Position numbers and translations under genes: made by a program. This document shows positions 24,709-32,293 of a DNA stretch of 64,000 bases, piece by piece. Location of the stretch: contig NZ_CP133265.1 of assembly GCF_030915505.1 (NCBI RefSeq), positions 3,686,001 to 3,750,000 on the forward strand. The letters run 5' to 3'. The stretch's first letter is position 1. Every line of letters starts with the position of its first letter. The notes beneath the pieces are model-generated. The model ran no database searches, was not told where the DNA came from, and saw only the letters and a program-made list of their open reading frames with translations. The stretch comes from Neobacillus sp. OS1-2 (GTDB lineage: Bacteria; Bacillota; Bacilli; Bacillales; Cytobacillaceae).

Positions 24709-25689
24709 ATGTCCAATATTCTTGTTTTTACACATCAACAGGGAGAATCCTTGACACCTGGAGGTAGAGAGGCGGTTGTCTTTAGTTCCCGATTAGCAAG
24801 TTCCACGGGAGGTGAGGTCCGTGCTGTATTATTAGGCTCCAAGTCTGAACAAAGTGCTAAGGAGGCAATTGCATGCGGGGCGAATATAGCATACACCGTT
24901 GATAAACTGTTGCTCGCAGAATACGATGTAGAATTATATGTGAATTGTCTCTGCCATGTGTTCGAACAAACGGATGCCGATACGATGATAGTTTCGTTTG
25001 ACCGGATGGGGAAGGATCTGGTTGGCAGGCTGGCAGCCCGCCTAAACGCATCTGCTATTACAGAGGTAGTCGATTTCAAAACTGATTGCGAAAAACTAAC
25101 ATGGATTCGCCCTATTTATGGTGATAAAGCGTTTGGTGAATATCAGACAACCCGTTCAAAGGTAGTAGTAGGGCTACGTCAAAAGAGTCAAAATGTGACT
25201 AAATTCACTGAGCATCATGGTGGGGAAATCATTCCACTTGAATATGCTGCAACGGAGGAGGAAATGGTGATCAAGCTTGTTGTGAAAATCCAGGCTGCAC
25301 TTTCAGATGTCCGTCTTGAAGATGCTCGGATTATTGTTTCCGGAGGACGTGGTCTTGGTGGTCCTGAAGGATTTAGCGAACTTCAAACTCTAGCAAGTCT
25401 GCTTGGTGGTACTGTTGGGGCATCACGTGCGGCCTGTGACGCGGGATGGGTTCCTGCAAACCTCCAGGTAGGGCAAACTGGGGCCGTTGTCGCACCAGAC
25501 CTCTATATTGCCGTCGGTATTTCCGGGGCAAGTCAGCATCTGGCGGGCATCACAAATGCAAAGACCGTTGTTGCTATTAATACTGATCCGGAGTCTCCAA
25601 TTTTTAAACGTGCTAATATCGGGGTAGTTGCTGACTGCAGGACAGTAATACCAGCATTAACGGAAAAACTAAGAAAGGTGCTTCTTTAG
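24709..25689 (+). CDS. etfA: Electron transfer flavoprotein, alpha subunit
   Basis: 326 residues. The C-terminal half is the canonical EtfA FAD domain, with SGGRGLGGPEGF near residue 210, GASRAACDAGWVP near 240, VGQTGAVVAPDLYIAVGISGASQH near 255-280, and the INTDPESPIF tail. The N-terminal half is the alpha-type nucleotide-binding-like domain. It starts at ATG 24709, eleven bases after the etfB stop, behind TAGGAGGTG. It is the last gene of the island; its terminator hairpin follows and has been entered by a group II intron right after the first part of its T tract. FAD supply may depend on the RibF-like gene upstream. Confidence 0.92.
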   Translation: MSNILVFTHQQGESLTPGGREAVVFSSRLASSTGGEVRAVLLGSKSEQSAKEAIACGANIAYTVDKLLLAEYDVELYVNCLCHVFEQTDADTMIVSFDRMGKDLVGRLAARLNASAITEVVDFKTDCEKLTWIRPIYGDKAFGEYQTTRSKVVVGLRQKSQNVTKFTEHHGGEIIPLEYAATEEEMVIKLVVKIQAALSDVRLEDARIIVSGGRGLGGPEGFSELQTLASLLGGTVGASRAACDAGWVPANLQVGQTGAVVAPDLYIAVGISGASQHLAGITNAKTVVAINTDPESPIFKRANIGVVADCRTVIPALTEKLRKVLL

Positions 25690-25725
25690 GAATGCCATCA
25701 AAAGCACTTTATCATAATGACAGGT

Positions 25726-25761
25726 AAAGAAACCCACATTTTTAAATGGGGTTCTTTATTT
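25726..25761 (+). terminator. Terminator of the island operon, split by the intron
   Basis: Stem AAAGAA-A-CCC-A-CATTT / AAATGGGGTTCTTT with two bulged A, loop of two T, then ATTT. The intron follows directly at 25762; the remaining T tract continues after the intron (27933-27947, TTTA followed by a run of T). Confidence 0.8.
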
Positions 25762-26409
25762 GTGCGACAGGCAGTCGTACCTTGTGCAGTAGAACTGCAC
25801 TGAATGAGTTGTTAAAGGTTGGAGTACGTTATTGCGATAAACACGGCTCCCGAATCCTAGAAGACTCGTTTTCCCGAAGGTGAAAATCCTTCCACTAGAG
25901 TGCTGATACAACTAGTGAAGACTAATCTAGGGCATCACCGTGAGGTGATGTCTGAAGGAGATGCGGACAATCGAGAGACCCGCAGTCGGATAAGCAGACC
26001 CAAATGCAATAAGTGTGAAGCACGGCGGCAGGGTAAGTTGGCGACTATGCGAATATAATGGGAAGCCCACTATAACATTAGTGGTCTCTATACCAATGAA
26101 TCAGCCGGATAGAGGCAATTTATCAAGTGATGGTGCTGGGTATGTTTAGAAGGAAGGTGCGATGACCCCGTGAGGTCTCCATTCCAACCCAAAGGGACAT
26201 CTACCTATAAGGGTAATCCGAAATGCTAGATGTGAATGGAGAAGTCAGACGTTCTCATAGTACGGAAGTAGTGTATGGACTAAACCATGCATGAACGGAA
26301 GGGGAACGACCTTGTGGCTCCACATCTGTAAAGATGTGTAATGTTAACAGAAAACGATACCTCGGTATAAACGAACTGAATGTACACAATGAAGGGTGCG
26401 GAATATGTA

Positions 26410-27846
26410 ATGAATCATACGTTAAAATTCAAATGGCATAGTATTTATGGACAAATACTTTTCGACAGAAGGCTAAAAGCTGCTTGGGAAAAGGTAGAAG
26501 CCAACAACGGGTCAGGTGGTATTGATGGCGAAACAATTGACAGCTATAGATATCACTTAGATGAAAATCTGGACTCGCTTCTACAGAGACTGAGAAATAA
26601 AGAGTATAAGCCGTCACCAGTAAGAAGACATTATATTCCTAAGAAAAATGGCAAAAAGCGACCCTTAGGCATTCCGAATATTGAAGATAGAATTGTCCAA
26701 CAGGCAATAGTAAATGTACTTCAGCCGAAATTCGAAAGGGATATCTTTCACAAATGGTCATGTGGATACAGACCAAATGTTGGTGCAGAACGTGTCCTGC
26801 AAATAATCATGGCGAATATCGAACAAGGATATAATTACATCTTCGATGCAGATATTAAAGGCTTTTTCGATAATATCCCACATAAGAAGCTGATGAGAGT
26901 ATTAAATAAATACATCGCAGATGGTACAGTGTTAGATATGATTTGGTTGTGGCTAAAAGCTGGTTATATGGAAGAAGGTAAATTTCACTCAACAGATACC
27001 GGCACTCCGCAAGGAGGGGTTATTTCTCCGTTACTAGCGAACGTATATTTAAATGAACTTGATTGGATCTGGGCTGAAAACAATATTCGTTTTGTAAGAT
27101 TCGCCGATGACTTTTTGTTATTCGCAAAAACCAAAGAAGACATAAAGAGAGCGGCAGATATTACGAAAAGGAAATTAGCCGAACTTGGGTTGGAACTTGC
27201 AACGGAGAAAACAAAATTTGTAAACTTCGATGATGATGACTTTGACTTTATGGGATTCACTTTCGAACACTGGAGAAAACGCAAGAAGGATGGTAAGCCA
27301 TACTATATAGCTAAACCGAAAGAATCAACTTGGAATGATTTTCGCCAGAAAATCAAAGTCAAGACGAAGAAAACACTCACTCTGAGTAAGGAAAAGTGGA
27401 TTGAGTATGTTAACCCAGTGATTCGAGGAAAAGTAAACTATTTTCTCAATATTTATAAAGCAATTAAGGCAAATGAAGAACACGGATTTAACAGTTCATG
27501 CTTCTTTAAAGCATTTGGGAAAGAACTACTTGCGATAGATGGCTATATTCGACAAAGGTTAAGAGTAGCCATGATTCACAAACACCCTAGCCAAAGAAAA
27601 GGTCATGCGATGAAAACAAAATGGAATAATGAGTTCTTTGCTATTATTGGACTTATCCCTTCATACTGGTATTACTACCACAAGATATATGGCTTTTCTC
27701 TAGAAAGTTACATTCTTCGAATGAAAGAAAAGCAAAAGAAAGAACAGGAAAGACGAATCCTAAAGGCAAAAGAAAAGGGTCAAGAGTATTATACTCCTGA
27801 CCGTGTCCGCAAAATGAAATATGCTCAAAGATTGGCAACGTATTGA
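26410..27846 (+). CDS. Group II intron reverse transcriptase/maturase
   Basis: 478 residues from ATG 26410 (an in-frame ATG at 26380 is also possible). Reverse transcriptase blocks are in order: KKNGKKRPLGIPNIEDRIVQ near residues 78-97, the first catalytic Asp in FDADIKGFFDNI (about 145-156), the TPQGGVISPLLAN block at 199-211, and FADD at 231-234 where YADD is usual. A thumb/maturase region (about 300-420) has the expected RGKVNYFLNIYK and TKWNN motifs. No HNH endonuclease domain follows; the C-terminus is basic and ends after RKMKYAQRLATY. It promotes splicing and target-primed insertion. The unusual F in place of Y at the active site does not remove the catalytic aspartates. Confidence 0.93.
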   Translation: MNHTLKFKWHSIYGQILFDRRLKAAWEKVEANNGSGGIDGETIDSYRYHLDENLDSLLQRLRNKEYKPSPVRRHYIPKKNGKKRPLGIPNIEDRIVQQAIVNVLQPKFERDIFHKWSCGYRPNVGAERVLQIIMANIEQGYNYIFDADIKGFFDNIPHKKLMRVLNKYIADGTVLDMIWLWLKAGYMEEGKFHSTDTGTPQGGVISPLLANVYLNELDWIWAENNIRFVRFADDFLLFAKTKEDIKRAADITKRKLAELGLELATEKTKFVNFDDDDFDFMGFTFEHWRKRKKDGKPYYIAKPKESTWNDFRQKIKVKTKKTLTLSKEKWIEYVNPVIRGKVNYFLNIYKAIKANEEHGFNSSCFFKAFGKELLAIDGYIRQRLRVAMIHKHPSQRKGHAMKTKWNNEFFAIIGLIPSYWYYYHKIYGFSLESYILRMKEKQKKEQERRILKAKEKGQEYYTPDRVRKMKYAQRLATY

Positions 27847-27866
27847 CCATTTGTAACACATTGGTA

Positions 27867-27932
27867 AGCCGTATGCCTTAATAGGGCACGTACGGTTTGA
27901 TAAGGGGGAAGCCTCGAAAGAGGTTTCCCTAC
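27867..27932 (+). ncRNA. Group II intron domains V and VI
   Basis: Domain V: AGCCGTA pairs with TACGGTT, then TGCC pairs with GGCA with a two-base CG bulge on the 3' side and a TTAATAG loop; the expected AGC triad is at 27867-27869. Domain VI: GGGAAGCCTC / GAGGTTTCCC with a GAAA tetraloop, leading to the 3' AC end. The pairing is by eye. Confidence 0.7.
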
Positions 27933-28032
27933 TTTATTTTTTTTTTGGAGATATTTAACGTTTAATTCTCTGAAAAGTTTGATACTATAAAAATATAAAA
28001 AAACTCTTCTGAAGATAGAAAGGAGCCATAAA

Positions 28033-28824
28033 ATGGTTGTGCAGCTTGAAAATGTCTCATTAAAACGTGATGGAAAGTGGATTTTACAGGATATCAATTG
28101 GAAAATCCAAAAAGGGGAAAATTGGGCTTTGTTCGGCTTAAATGGCTCTGGAAAGACCGCAATATTAAATTTACTAAATGCCTACAACTTCCCGACTAAA
28201 GGGAAAATAGCGATTTTAGGAATGGAATTTGGGAAAACATATCTTGGGGAAAAACTTCGAAAACGGATTGGCTTTGTATCATCCTCGCTGCAAGAGAGGT
28301 TTTATCCAGGTGATAACGCATTTGAGGTGGTTTTAAGTGGTGCCTTTGCCTCTATAGGATTGTATGAAAAACCAACAGATCAAATTAGGAGTAAGGCAGT
28401 AAGCCTGCTTCAGAACCTTGGATGCATGGAATATGCAAACAGAAATTATGAAACGTTGTCTCAAGGGGAAAAACAACGTGTCTTAATAGCAAGGGCTTTA
28501 ATGCCGGATCCATCACTGCTAATTCTTGACGAGCCTACAAACGGACTTGATTTTATTGCACGCGAGCGGTTGTTAGAGTCCATTGACAGAATGGCAAAAA
28601 GCCCTGGTGCACCCACATTGATTTACGTCACGCACCACGTTGAAGAAATATTACCTGTTTTTAATAAAACATTATTACTGAAAGAGGGACAAGTTTTTTC
28701 GAAGGGAAATACAAAGACCATGATAGCAAGCGAACAGTTGAGTTCATACTTTGATCTTCCTGTTCAAGTTTTCTGGGAAAATAATCGGCCAATGCTATCA
28801 AAACTTCAAACAATAGAACAATAA
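28033..28824 (+). CDS. ylmA: YlmA-type ABC transporter ATP-binding protein
   Basis: 263 residues, single ABC ATPase domain. Walker A is GLNGSGKT near residue 37, signature LSQGEKQR near 140, Walker B LLILDEP near 160, and an H-loop THHVEEILP. It closely follows the pattern of B. subtilis YlmA. No permease gene is adjacent, so it may act with a membrane partner elsewhere or in a soluble role. Its start ATG 28033 is preceded by AAGGAGCC. It sits directly after the group II intron and is followed by a terminator, so it is its own transcription unit. Transported molecule unknown. Confidence 0.85.
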   Translation: MVVQLENVSLKRDGKWILQDINWKIQKGENWALFGLNGSGKTAILNLLNAYNFPTKGKIAILGMEFGKTYLGEKLRKRIGFVSSSLQERFYPGDNAFEVVLSGAFASIGLYEKPTDQIRSKAVSLLQNLGCMEYANRNYETLSQGEKQRVLIARALMPDPSLLILDEPTNGLDFIARERLLESIDRMAKSPGAPTLIYVTHHVEEILPVFNKTLLLKEGQVFSKGNTKTMIASEQLSSYFDLPVQVFWENNRPMLSKLQTIEQ

Positions 28825-28828
28825 AGAC

Positions 28829-28857
28829 AAAAAGGGACTTCCATTGAAGTCCTTTTT
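28829..28857 (+). terminator. Intrinsic terminator after ylmA
   Basis: AAAAAGGGACTTC / GAAGTCCTTTTT stem around CATT with a T run. A dyad TGGTGCCTGACACCA at 28860 follows it. Confidence 0.85.
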
Positions 28858-28927
28858 ACATGGTGCCTGACACCATTTCTACTCCTACCATTGTGCAAAT
28901 AGTGCTCTTGCTACCCTCTACCCTCTA

Positions 28928-29557
28928 TCAATGTGATTTTTCAAGGGCTAGTTTTAGACCAAAGCCGAGTAGGGCTATCCCGGTTATTCCTTGAACAACT
29001 TTTTGAGTGGACGGCTTTTTCATAAATGCGCTGATTTGATTAATTAAATAGATAAATAGAATGAACCAAAAAAGCGTAAGCACTGTATAGGTGATGCCCA
29101 TAATTAGAAAGGGAAAAAAGGTGTCACTCCCTCTGTCCACAAATTGCGGTAAAAAGGTTAAAAAGAAGATGGCAACCTTTGGATTCAGGAGATTGGTGAG
29201 AAACCCTTGACGGAAACATGATTTTTTTCCGTATTTATTTTCCCCATTTGTGTCAACACTCGCCGCCACTTCGCCGCTTCTTAAGGACCACAATGTTTTA
29301 AAGCCAATGTACGCTAAATAAATAGCACCGGCATATTTAAAAATAGAAAATAATAATGCTGATTTTACAATAATAGCAGAAAGACCGACAACGGCTGCAA
29401 AGGTGTGAATCAATAAAGCGCAACACGTTCCAAAAAGGGTCTTCATGCCGCCAGACCTGCCGACGGTAAGTGTATTTTTAGTAGTCATCGCGGTATCCGG
29501 GCCAGGTAAAATGATGAGAAGAATACACATCAGGATAAATAAGTAAAAATGCTGCAT
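28928..29557 (-). CDS. LysE/RhtB-family amino acid exporter
   Basis: 209 residues with six hydrophobic segments. The family signature is the N-terminal LPGPDTAMTTKNTL (near residue 20), then FKYAGAIYLAYIGFKTL, LTNLLNPKVAIFFLTFLPQF and the C-terminal repeat helix. Members export amino acids or related compounds to relieve overaccumulation. Start is the ATG complementary to 29555-29557, eight bases after GGAGG; a GTG two codons upstream overlaps the site. The gene is divergent from the SCO1-like gene and stands alone. Substrate not predictable from sequence. Confidence 0.9.
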   Translation of the reverse strand: MQHFYLFILMCILLIILPGPDTAMTTKNTLTVGRSGGMKTLFGTCCALLIHTFAAVVGLSAIIVKSALLFSIFKYAGAIYLAYIGFKTLWSLRSGEVAASVDTNGENKYGKKSCFRQGFLTNLLNPKVAIFFLTFLPQFVDRGSDTFFPFLIMGITYTVLTLFWFILFIYLINQISAFMKKPSTQKVVQGITGIALLGFGLKLALEKSH

Positions 29558-29701
29558 AAGCACAACCTCCTTCGGATTATTCTGAAAACTCCGTTTTTAT
29601 TAATTTAACATATATGGAATCGTTCGTGTAGATAAAGAAGGTTTTTTAACAAATAAAAATAGAAGTACGGATGTGAAAAATAATTAGTATAGTTCGTTAA
29701 G

Positions 29702-29731
29702 AGATTCATGACAAGTTTATGAATCTTTTTA
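29702..29731 (+). terminator. Orphan terminator-like hairpin upstream of the SCO1-like gene
   Basis: AGATTCAT / ATGAATCT stem with a nine-base loop and TTTTT. No plus-strand gene precedes it, so it might be a leader attenuator or a relic. Low certainty. Confidence 0.4.
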
Positions 29732-29839
29732 TATGGAAAGATAAATCGTGAACAACTTCACAGATAAACCAATGATAGAGGGATATAGTGAAATTAGTTG
29801 GAATTAACTATGCGGGATTGTTGAAAGGTTGGTTTTTAC

Positions 29840-30727
29840 ATGAAAAAAATATCTATTTTCATCATAAGTCTTCTCCTCGTATTTGTTGCCGCTGGCTGCG
29901 GGGCATCAAATAATGTAAACGTAAAGCTCTCAGCACCAAAAACGTTTACTCCCGGAAAACCATATGCCATGCAAATTAAAGTTACAGATAAGGCGGGTAA
30001 TCCCGTAAAAGGTGCCAAAGTAAGCGCTAATTTAAATATGAAAAATATGGATCATGGAACCATTTCTGTAACCGTAGAAGAGATTGGTGATGGAAAATAT
30101 ATTGGAACGGCAGATTTACCGATGAATGGCGACTGGCTAGCTACTATCCTCGTCGAACATGAGGGTGCTAAAGTTGAGGAAGAAAAACAGTTTTCGGTTG
30201 AGATAAAAACGGCAGAAAATGCTCATAAGGTTTCAAAAGATGTCACAATGCCCGATTTTAACTTAATCGATGAAAAGGGGAACAAAGTGTCCAAACAAAA
30301 TCTCTTGGGAAAAACAGTGGTATTGACCTTTACCTATGTGAACTGCATCGATCCAAATGCTTGCCCAATATTATTGGGCAATTATAGTAACCTGCAGCAG
30401 GATCTTAAAGCGAATGGGAGTAAGACAGATAATCTCGTACTCGTTTCTGTGTCGCTTGATCCAGAAAACGATTCACCTGAAGCAATGAAAGAGCATGCAC
30501 AGAAAATGAATTTTGATATGTCCTATTTAAAATTGCTAACGGGGGACATGAATGATATTCAAAAATTAACTGATGCATTAGAGGTACATTTTGAAAAACA
30601 TGGAACGGAAGTAATTCATGATAACAAGACATTTATTTTTAATGAAAATGGAAAGCTGACACATGAATTCACTGGCAGTTATATTGACCGCAATGAATTA
30701 CTGCAAGTTGTAACCGCAAGCAATTAG
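29840..30727 (+). CDS. Lipoprotein with N-terminal YtkA-like and C-terminal SCO1/SenC domains
   Basis: 295 residues. A signal peptide ends at the lipobox VAAGC with lipid-modified Cys20. Residues about 25-125 resemble a YtkA/FixH-type immunoglobulin-like copper domain. Residues about 133-292 are a SCO1 thioredoxin-fold domain (MPDFNLIDEKGN, VVLTFTYVNC, LVSVSLDPENDSPE, and His260 in IHDNKTFI). In canonical SCO1 the copper cysteines are spaced CX3CP; here they are Cys169 and Cys175, CX5CP, and His260 supplies the third ligand. SCO1 proteins deliver copper to the CuA site of cytochrome oxidase or act as thiol reductants. Start ATG 29840 follows GAAAGGTTGG. The two-domain fusion is notable; function is by family inference. 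Confidence 0.85.
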   Translation: MKKISIFIISLLLVFVAAGCGASNNVNVKLSAPKTFTPGKPYAMQIKVTDKAGNPVKGAKVSANLNMKNMDHGTISVTVEEIGDGKYIGTADLPMNGDWLATILVEHEGAKVEEEKQFSVEIKTAENAHKVSKDVTMPDFNLIDEKGNKVSKQNLLGKTVVLTFTYVNCIDPNACPILLGNYSNLQQDLKANGSKTDNLVLVSVSLDPENDSPEAMKEHAQKMNFDMSYLKLLTGDMNDIQKLTDALEVHFEKHGTEVIHDNKTFIFNENGKLTHEFTGSYIDRNELLQVVTASN

Positions 30728-30819
30728 GAAAAACAGCTCCCGTTTTTCTTGATTCTTTCACCGAAAAAAGCCGAACACATAAAATGGTTATAGCAGGGGA
30801 AAGGATAGGGGGAAATAGG

Positions 30820-31068
30820 GTGCCTTCCGTAATTAATTTAGGTGTATTGAACGTTAATACACCACAGCAAAACTCAGCTGTTACTGTTGGCCAGTCAATT
30901 GTTACCGGGATGGATGCCAACCGGAAATACAATTTGGCATTTGGGGGTACATTTGGTCTGTTTAATATAGTCTCAATGAATGTAGGAAATAATATCGACA
31001 GTTTAGATGGCATTGATGGAGTAATCTTGGATCAGGATTTCAAGCCAAATTTAGGCGGGAATATCTAA
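30820..31068 (+). CDS. Small GerPA/GerPF-like spore protein, 82 aa
   Basis: The start is GTG 30820, behind ATAGGGGGA; the product begins MPSVINLGVLNVN. The NSAVTVGQS...GMDAN pattern and overall size resemble GerPA/GerPF-family spore germination proteins, which form part of the coat and help germinants reach receptors. The sequence is clearly related to the second half of the 172-residue protein at 31775 (shared NVN...QNS/A...VGQ/GE...TGMDAN). No signal peptide, no Cys. It is followed by a terminator. The GerP assignment is moderate; homology to the neighbour is visible directly. Confidence 0.55.
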   Translation: MPSVINLGVLNVNTPQQNSAVTVGQSIVTGMDANRKYNLAFGGTFGLFNIVSMNVGNNIDSLDGIDGVILDQDFKPNLGGNI

Positions 31069-31079
31069 AAGCTTTTTAT

Positions 31080-31125
31080 AGCCATTCAAAGCGAGGAGCT
31101 TTCCCTCAGTTTAAATGGCTTTTTC
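31080..31125 (+). terminator. Intrinsic terminator
   Basis: AGCCATT...GAGG / CCTC...AATGGCT, a two-part stem with an internal loop, followed by TTTTT; it ends the 30820 transcript. Confidence 0.7.
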
Positions 31126-31135
31126 TGTACATAAA

Positions 31136-31160
31136 GAAAAACCCTTTTACTTAAGGGTTT
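31136..31160 (-). terminator. Minus-strand terminator overlapping a stop codon
   Basis: On the minus strand AAACCCTT / AAGGGTTT with AAGTA loop region and a following T run. It includes the last codons of the gene at 31151-31399. Confidence 0.75.
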
Positions 31161-31399
31161 GGGGAGGTATTGTTGTGGTTCCCTTCCATTTGAGAAGGGT
31201 CATGATGTGTTAATGAGGCGGTCGAATGAGAAAAGTTGTTGTTGTCACCGTGAAGATTGCCTAATCCTTGATAATGTTTTTTATTACTCTTAAAGTCCTC
31301 AATGAAGTTATTTCCAATACTAAAGCAAGATGCTGCTTCAATGCTTCCGATTTTGATGGTGCCGATATGAAATGTAGGAGAAAGAATTGGGGATGCCAC
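31151..31399 (-). CDS. Small GerP-like spore protein, 82 aa
   Basis: Starts at GTG (complement of 31397-31399) behind GGGAGG and reads MASPILSPTFHIGTIKIGSIEAASCFSIGNNF..., a pattern seen in GerPD/GerPE-type spore proteins (short hydrophobic beta strands followed by I-G-N/D). The C-terminal half (about 45-82) is polar and rich in His, Asn and Ser. It is the second gene of a two-gene minus-strand unit with the 63-residue gene at 31407 and ends in a terminator. Assignment to a specific GerP subunit is not possible by eye. Exact role unknown. Confidence 0.5.
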   Translation of the reverse strand: MASPILSPTFHIGTIKIGSIEAASCFSIGNNFIEDFKSNKKHYQGLGNLHGDNNNFSHSTASLTHHDPSQMEGNHNNTSPNP

Positions 31400-31406
31400 G
31401 TATGAT

Positions 31407-31598
31407 TCAACCTCCCTTCACTTTGTTGGTAATCCAAACACTTTGAGTTAACTTATTTTTGCTTCCCGTTAGGCTTCCAACGACCTCATTTACGCATGTT
31501 TCATGATGAAATTGTTGAATGGTATTGGTTTTTCCAATAAAAACACCTGAAGATTTCCCGATTTTTGAAATGGAGATATTCTCTAAAGAAAGTTTCAT
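31407..31598 (-). CDS. Small GerP-like spore protein, 63 aa
   Basis: 63 residues beginning MKLSLENISISKIGKSSGVFIGK. The SGVFIGK...NTI...VNEVVGSLTGSKNKLTQSVWI pattern is shared with the first half of the 172-residue protein at 31775 (SGIFIGK, KVNQVIGEIGGQSNLLYQNVSI). Start follows AAAAGGA. Eight bases separate its stop from the next gene's GTG start on the same strand, so the two are one transcript. Homology within the cluster is visible; the spore/GerP link rests on resemblance to the GerP family. Confidence 0.55.
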   Translation of the reverse strand: MKLSLENISISKIGKSSGVFIGKTNTIQQFHHETCVNEVVGSLTGSKNKLTQSVWITNKVKGG

Positions 31599-31774
31599 CT
31601 ACCGATCATCCTTTTTTTGCTAAAAATAAAATAACATCACTGAGGCTGCCGCTTTCTTATTAGCCTATTCAATTTCCTGGGCGGATGATACAAATATTTC
31701 TCTGTTATCTGTCGGCATCACAATGCCAGGGCTCCAATCATAAGGTAATGTAAGAAAACGGTAAATGGAGAAAT

Positions 31775-32293
31775 GTGGTGAAGAGAATGATTCAGTCATT
31801 TGAATTTAAATTTTCCGGGAATATTAATGTCCAGTCCATGGAGCGGCAATCCGGCATTTTTATAGGTAAACGAAATAATGCTGTTGGCTGGAGTGCTCAT
31901 GGCAAAGTAAATCAGGTTATTGGAGAAATAGGCGGACAATCTAATCTTCTTTATCAAAACGTATCCATTTTAAATGACCCGGATTATATCGATACCCCGA
32001 TTGATGATCGTGACATCAATATTTCGTTTGAAGATCCGGGGGCAGACAAGACATCAAACCTTACATTCGATAGTGTAAACGTCAACACAATGCTGCAAAA
32101 TGCGATGGTATCGATTGGGGAAGGACATATAACCGGGATGGATGCAAACGAGAAGGTGAACCAAGCACAAGGAAGTACGTACGGGAATCAAAATCAATTA
32201 TTATGTAATGTAAATATAACCAACGATAATGATACGGTGGATGCAATTATTGAGGATGCAGATGTAAAAATCGCCAATGTCAACCAGGAATGA
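31775..32293 (+). CDS. GerP-like spore protein made of two fused small-protein modules
   Basis: 172 residues (168 if it starts at ATG 31787; GTG 31775 and 31778 are alternatives behind GGAG). The first half (about 5-75) matches the 63-residue protein encoded at 31407, and the second half (about 95-170) matches the 82-residue protein at 30820. The modules are joined by an acidic stretch (DPDYIDTPIDDRDINISFEDPGAD). Both halves carry the short beta-strand pattern of GerPA-like proteins. No signal peptide or Cys. It lies between the small genes and the GerPC-like gene, whose stop codon is one base away on the opposite strand. Its role is probably spore coat permeability, by family inference. Confidence 0.6.
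   Translation: MVKRMIQSFEFKFSGNINVQSMERQSGIFIGKRNNAVGWSAHGKVNQVIGEIGGQSNLLYQNVSILNDPDYIDTPIDDRDINISFEDPGADKTSNLTFDSVNVNTMLQNAMVSIGEGHITGMDANEKVNQAQGSTYGNQNQLLCNVNITNDNDTVDAIIEDADVKIANVNQE

Larger units (their letters stand above)
25762..27932 (+). mobile_element. Group II intron, class C-like, inserted after a terminator hairpin
   Basis: The 5' end is GTGCG at 25762, and the 3' end is the AC of CCCTAC at 27931-27932. It contains a reverse transcriptase gene (26410-27846), a domain V-like hairpin at 27867 and a domain VI-like hairpin ending just before the 3' AC. About 650 bases of structured RNA (domain I-IV region) precede the reverse transcriptase ORF. Insertion into the T tract of an intrinsic terminator and an encoded protein without an endonuclease domain are hallmarks of bacterial class C introns. 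The boundaries come from consensus ends and continuity of the T tract, and should be good to a few bases. Confidence 0.85.
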
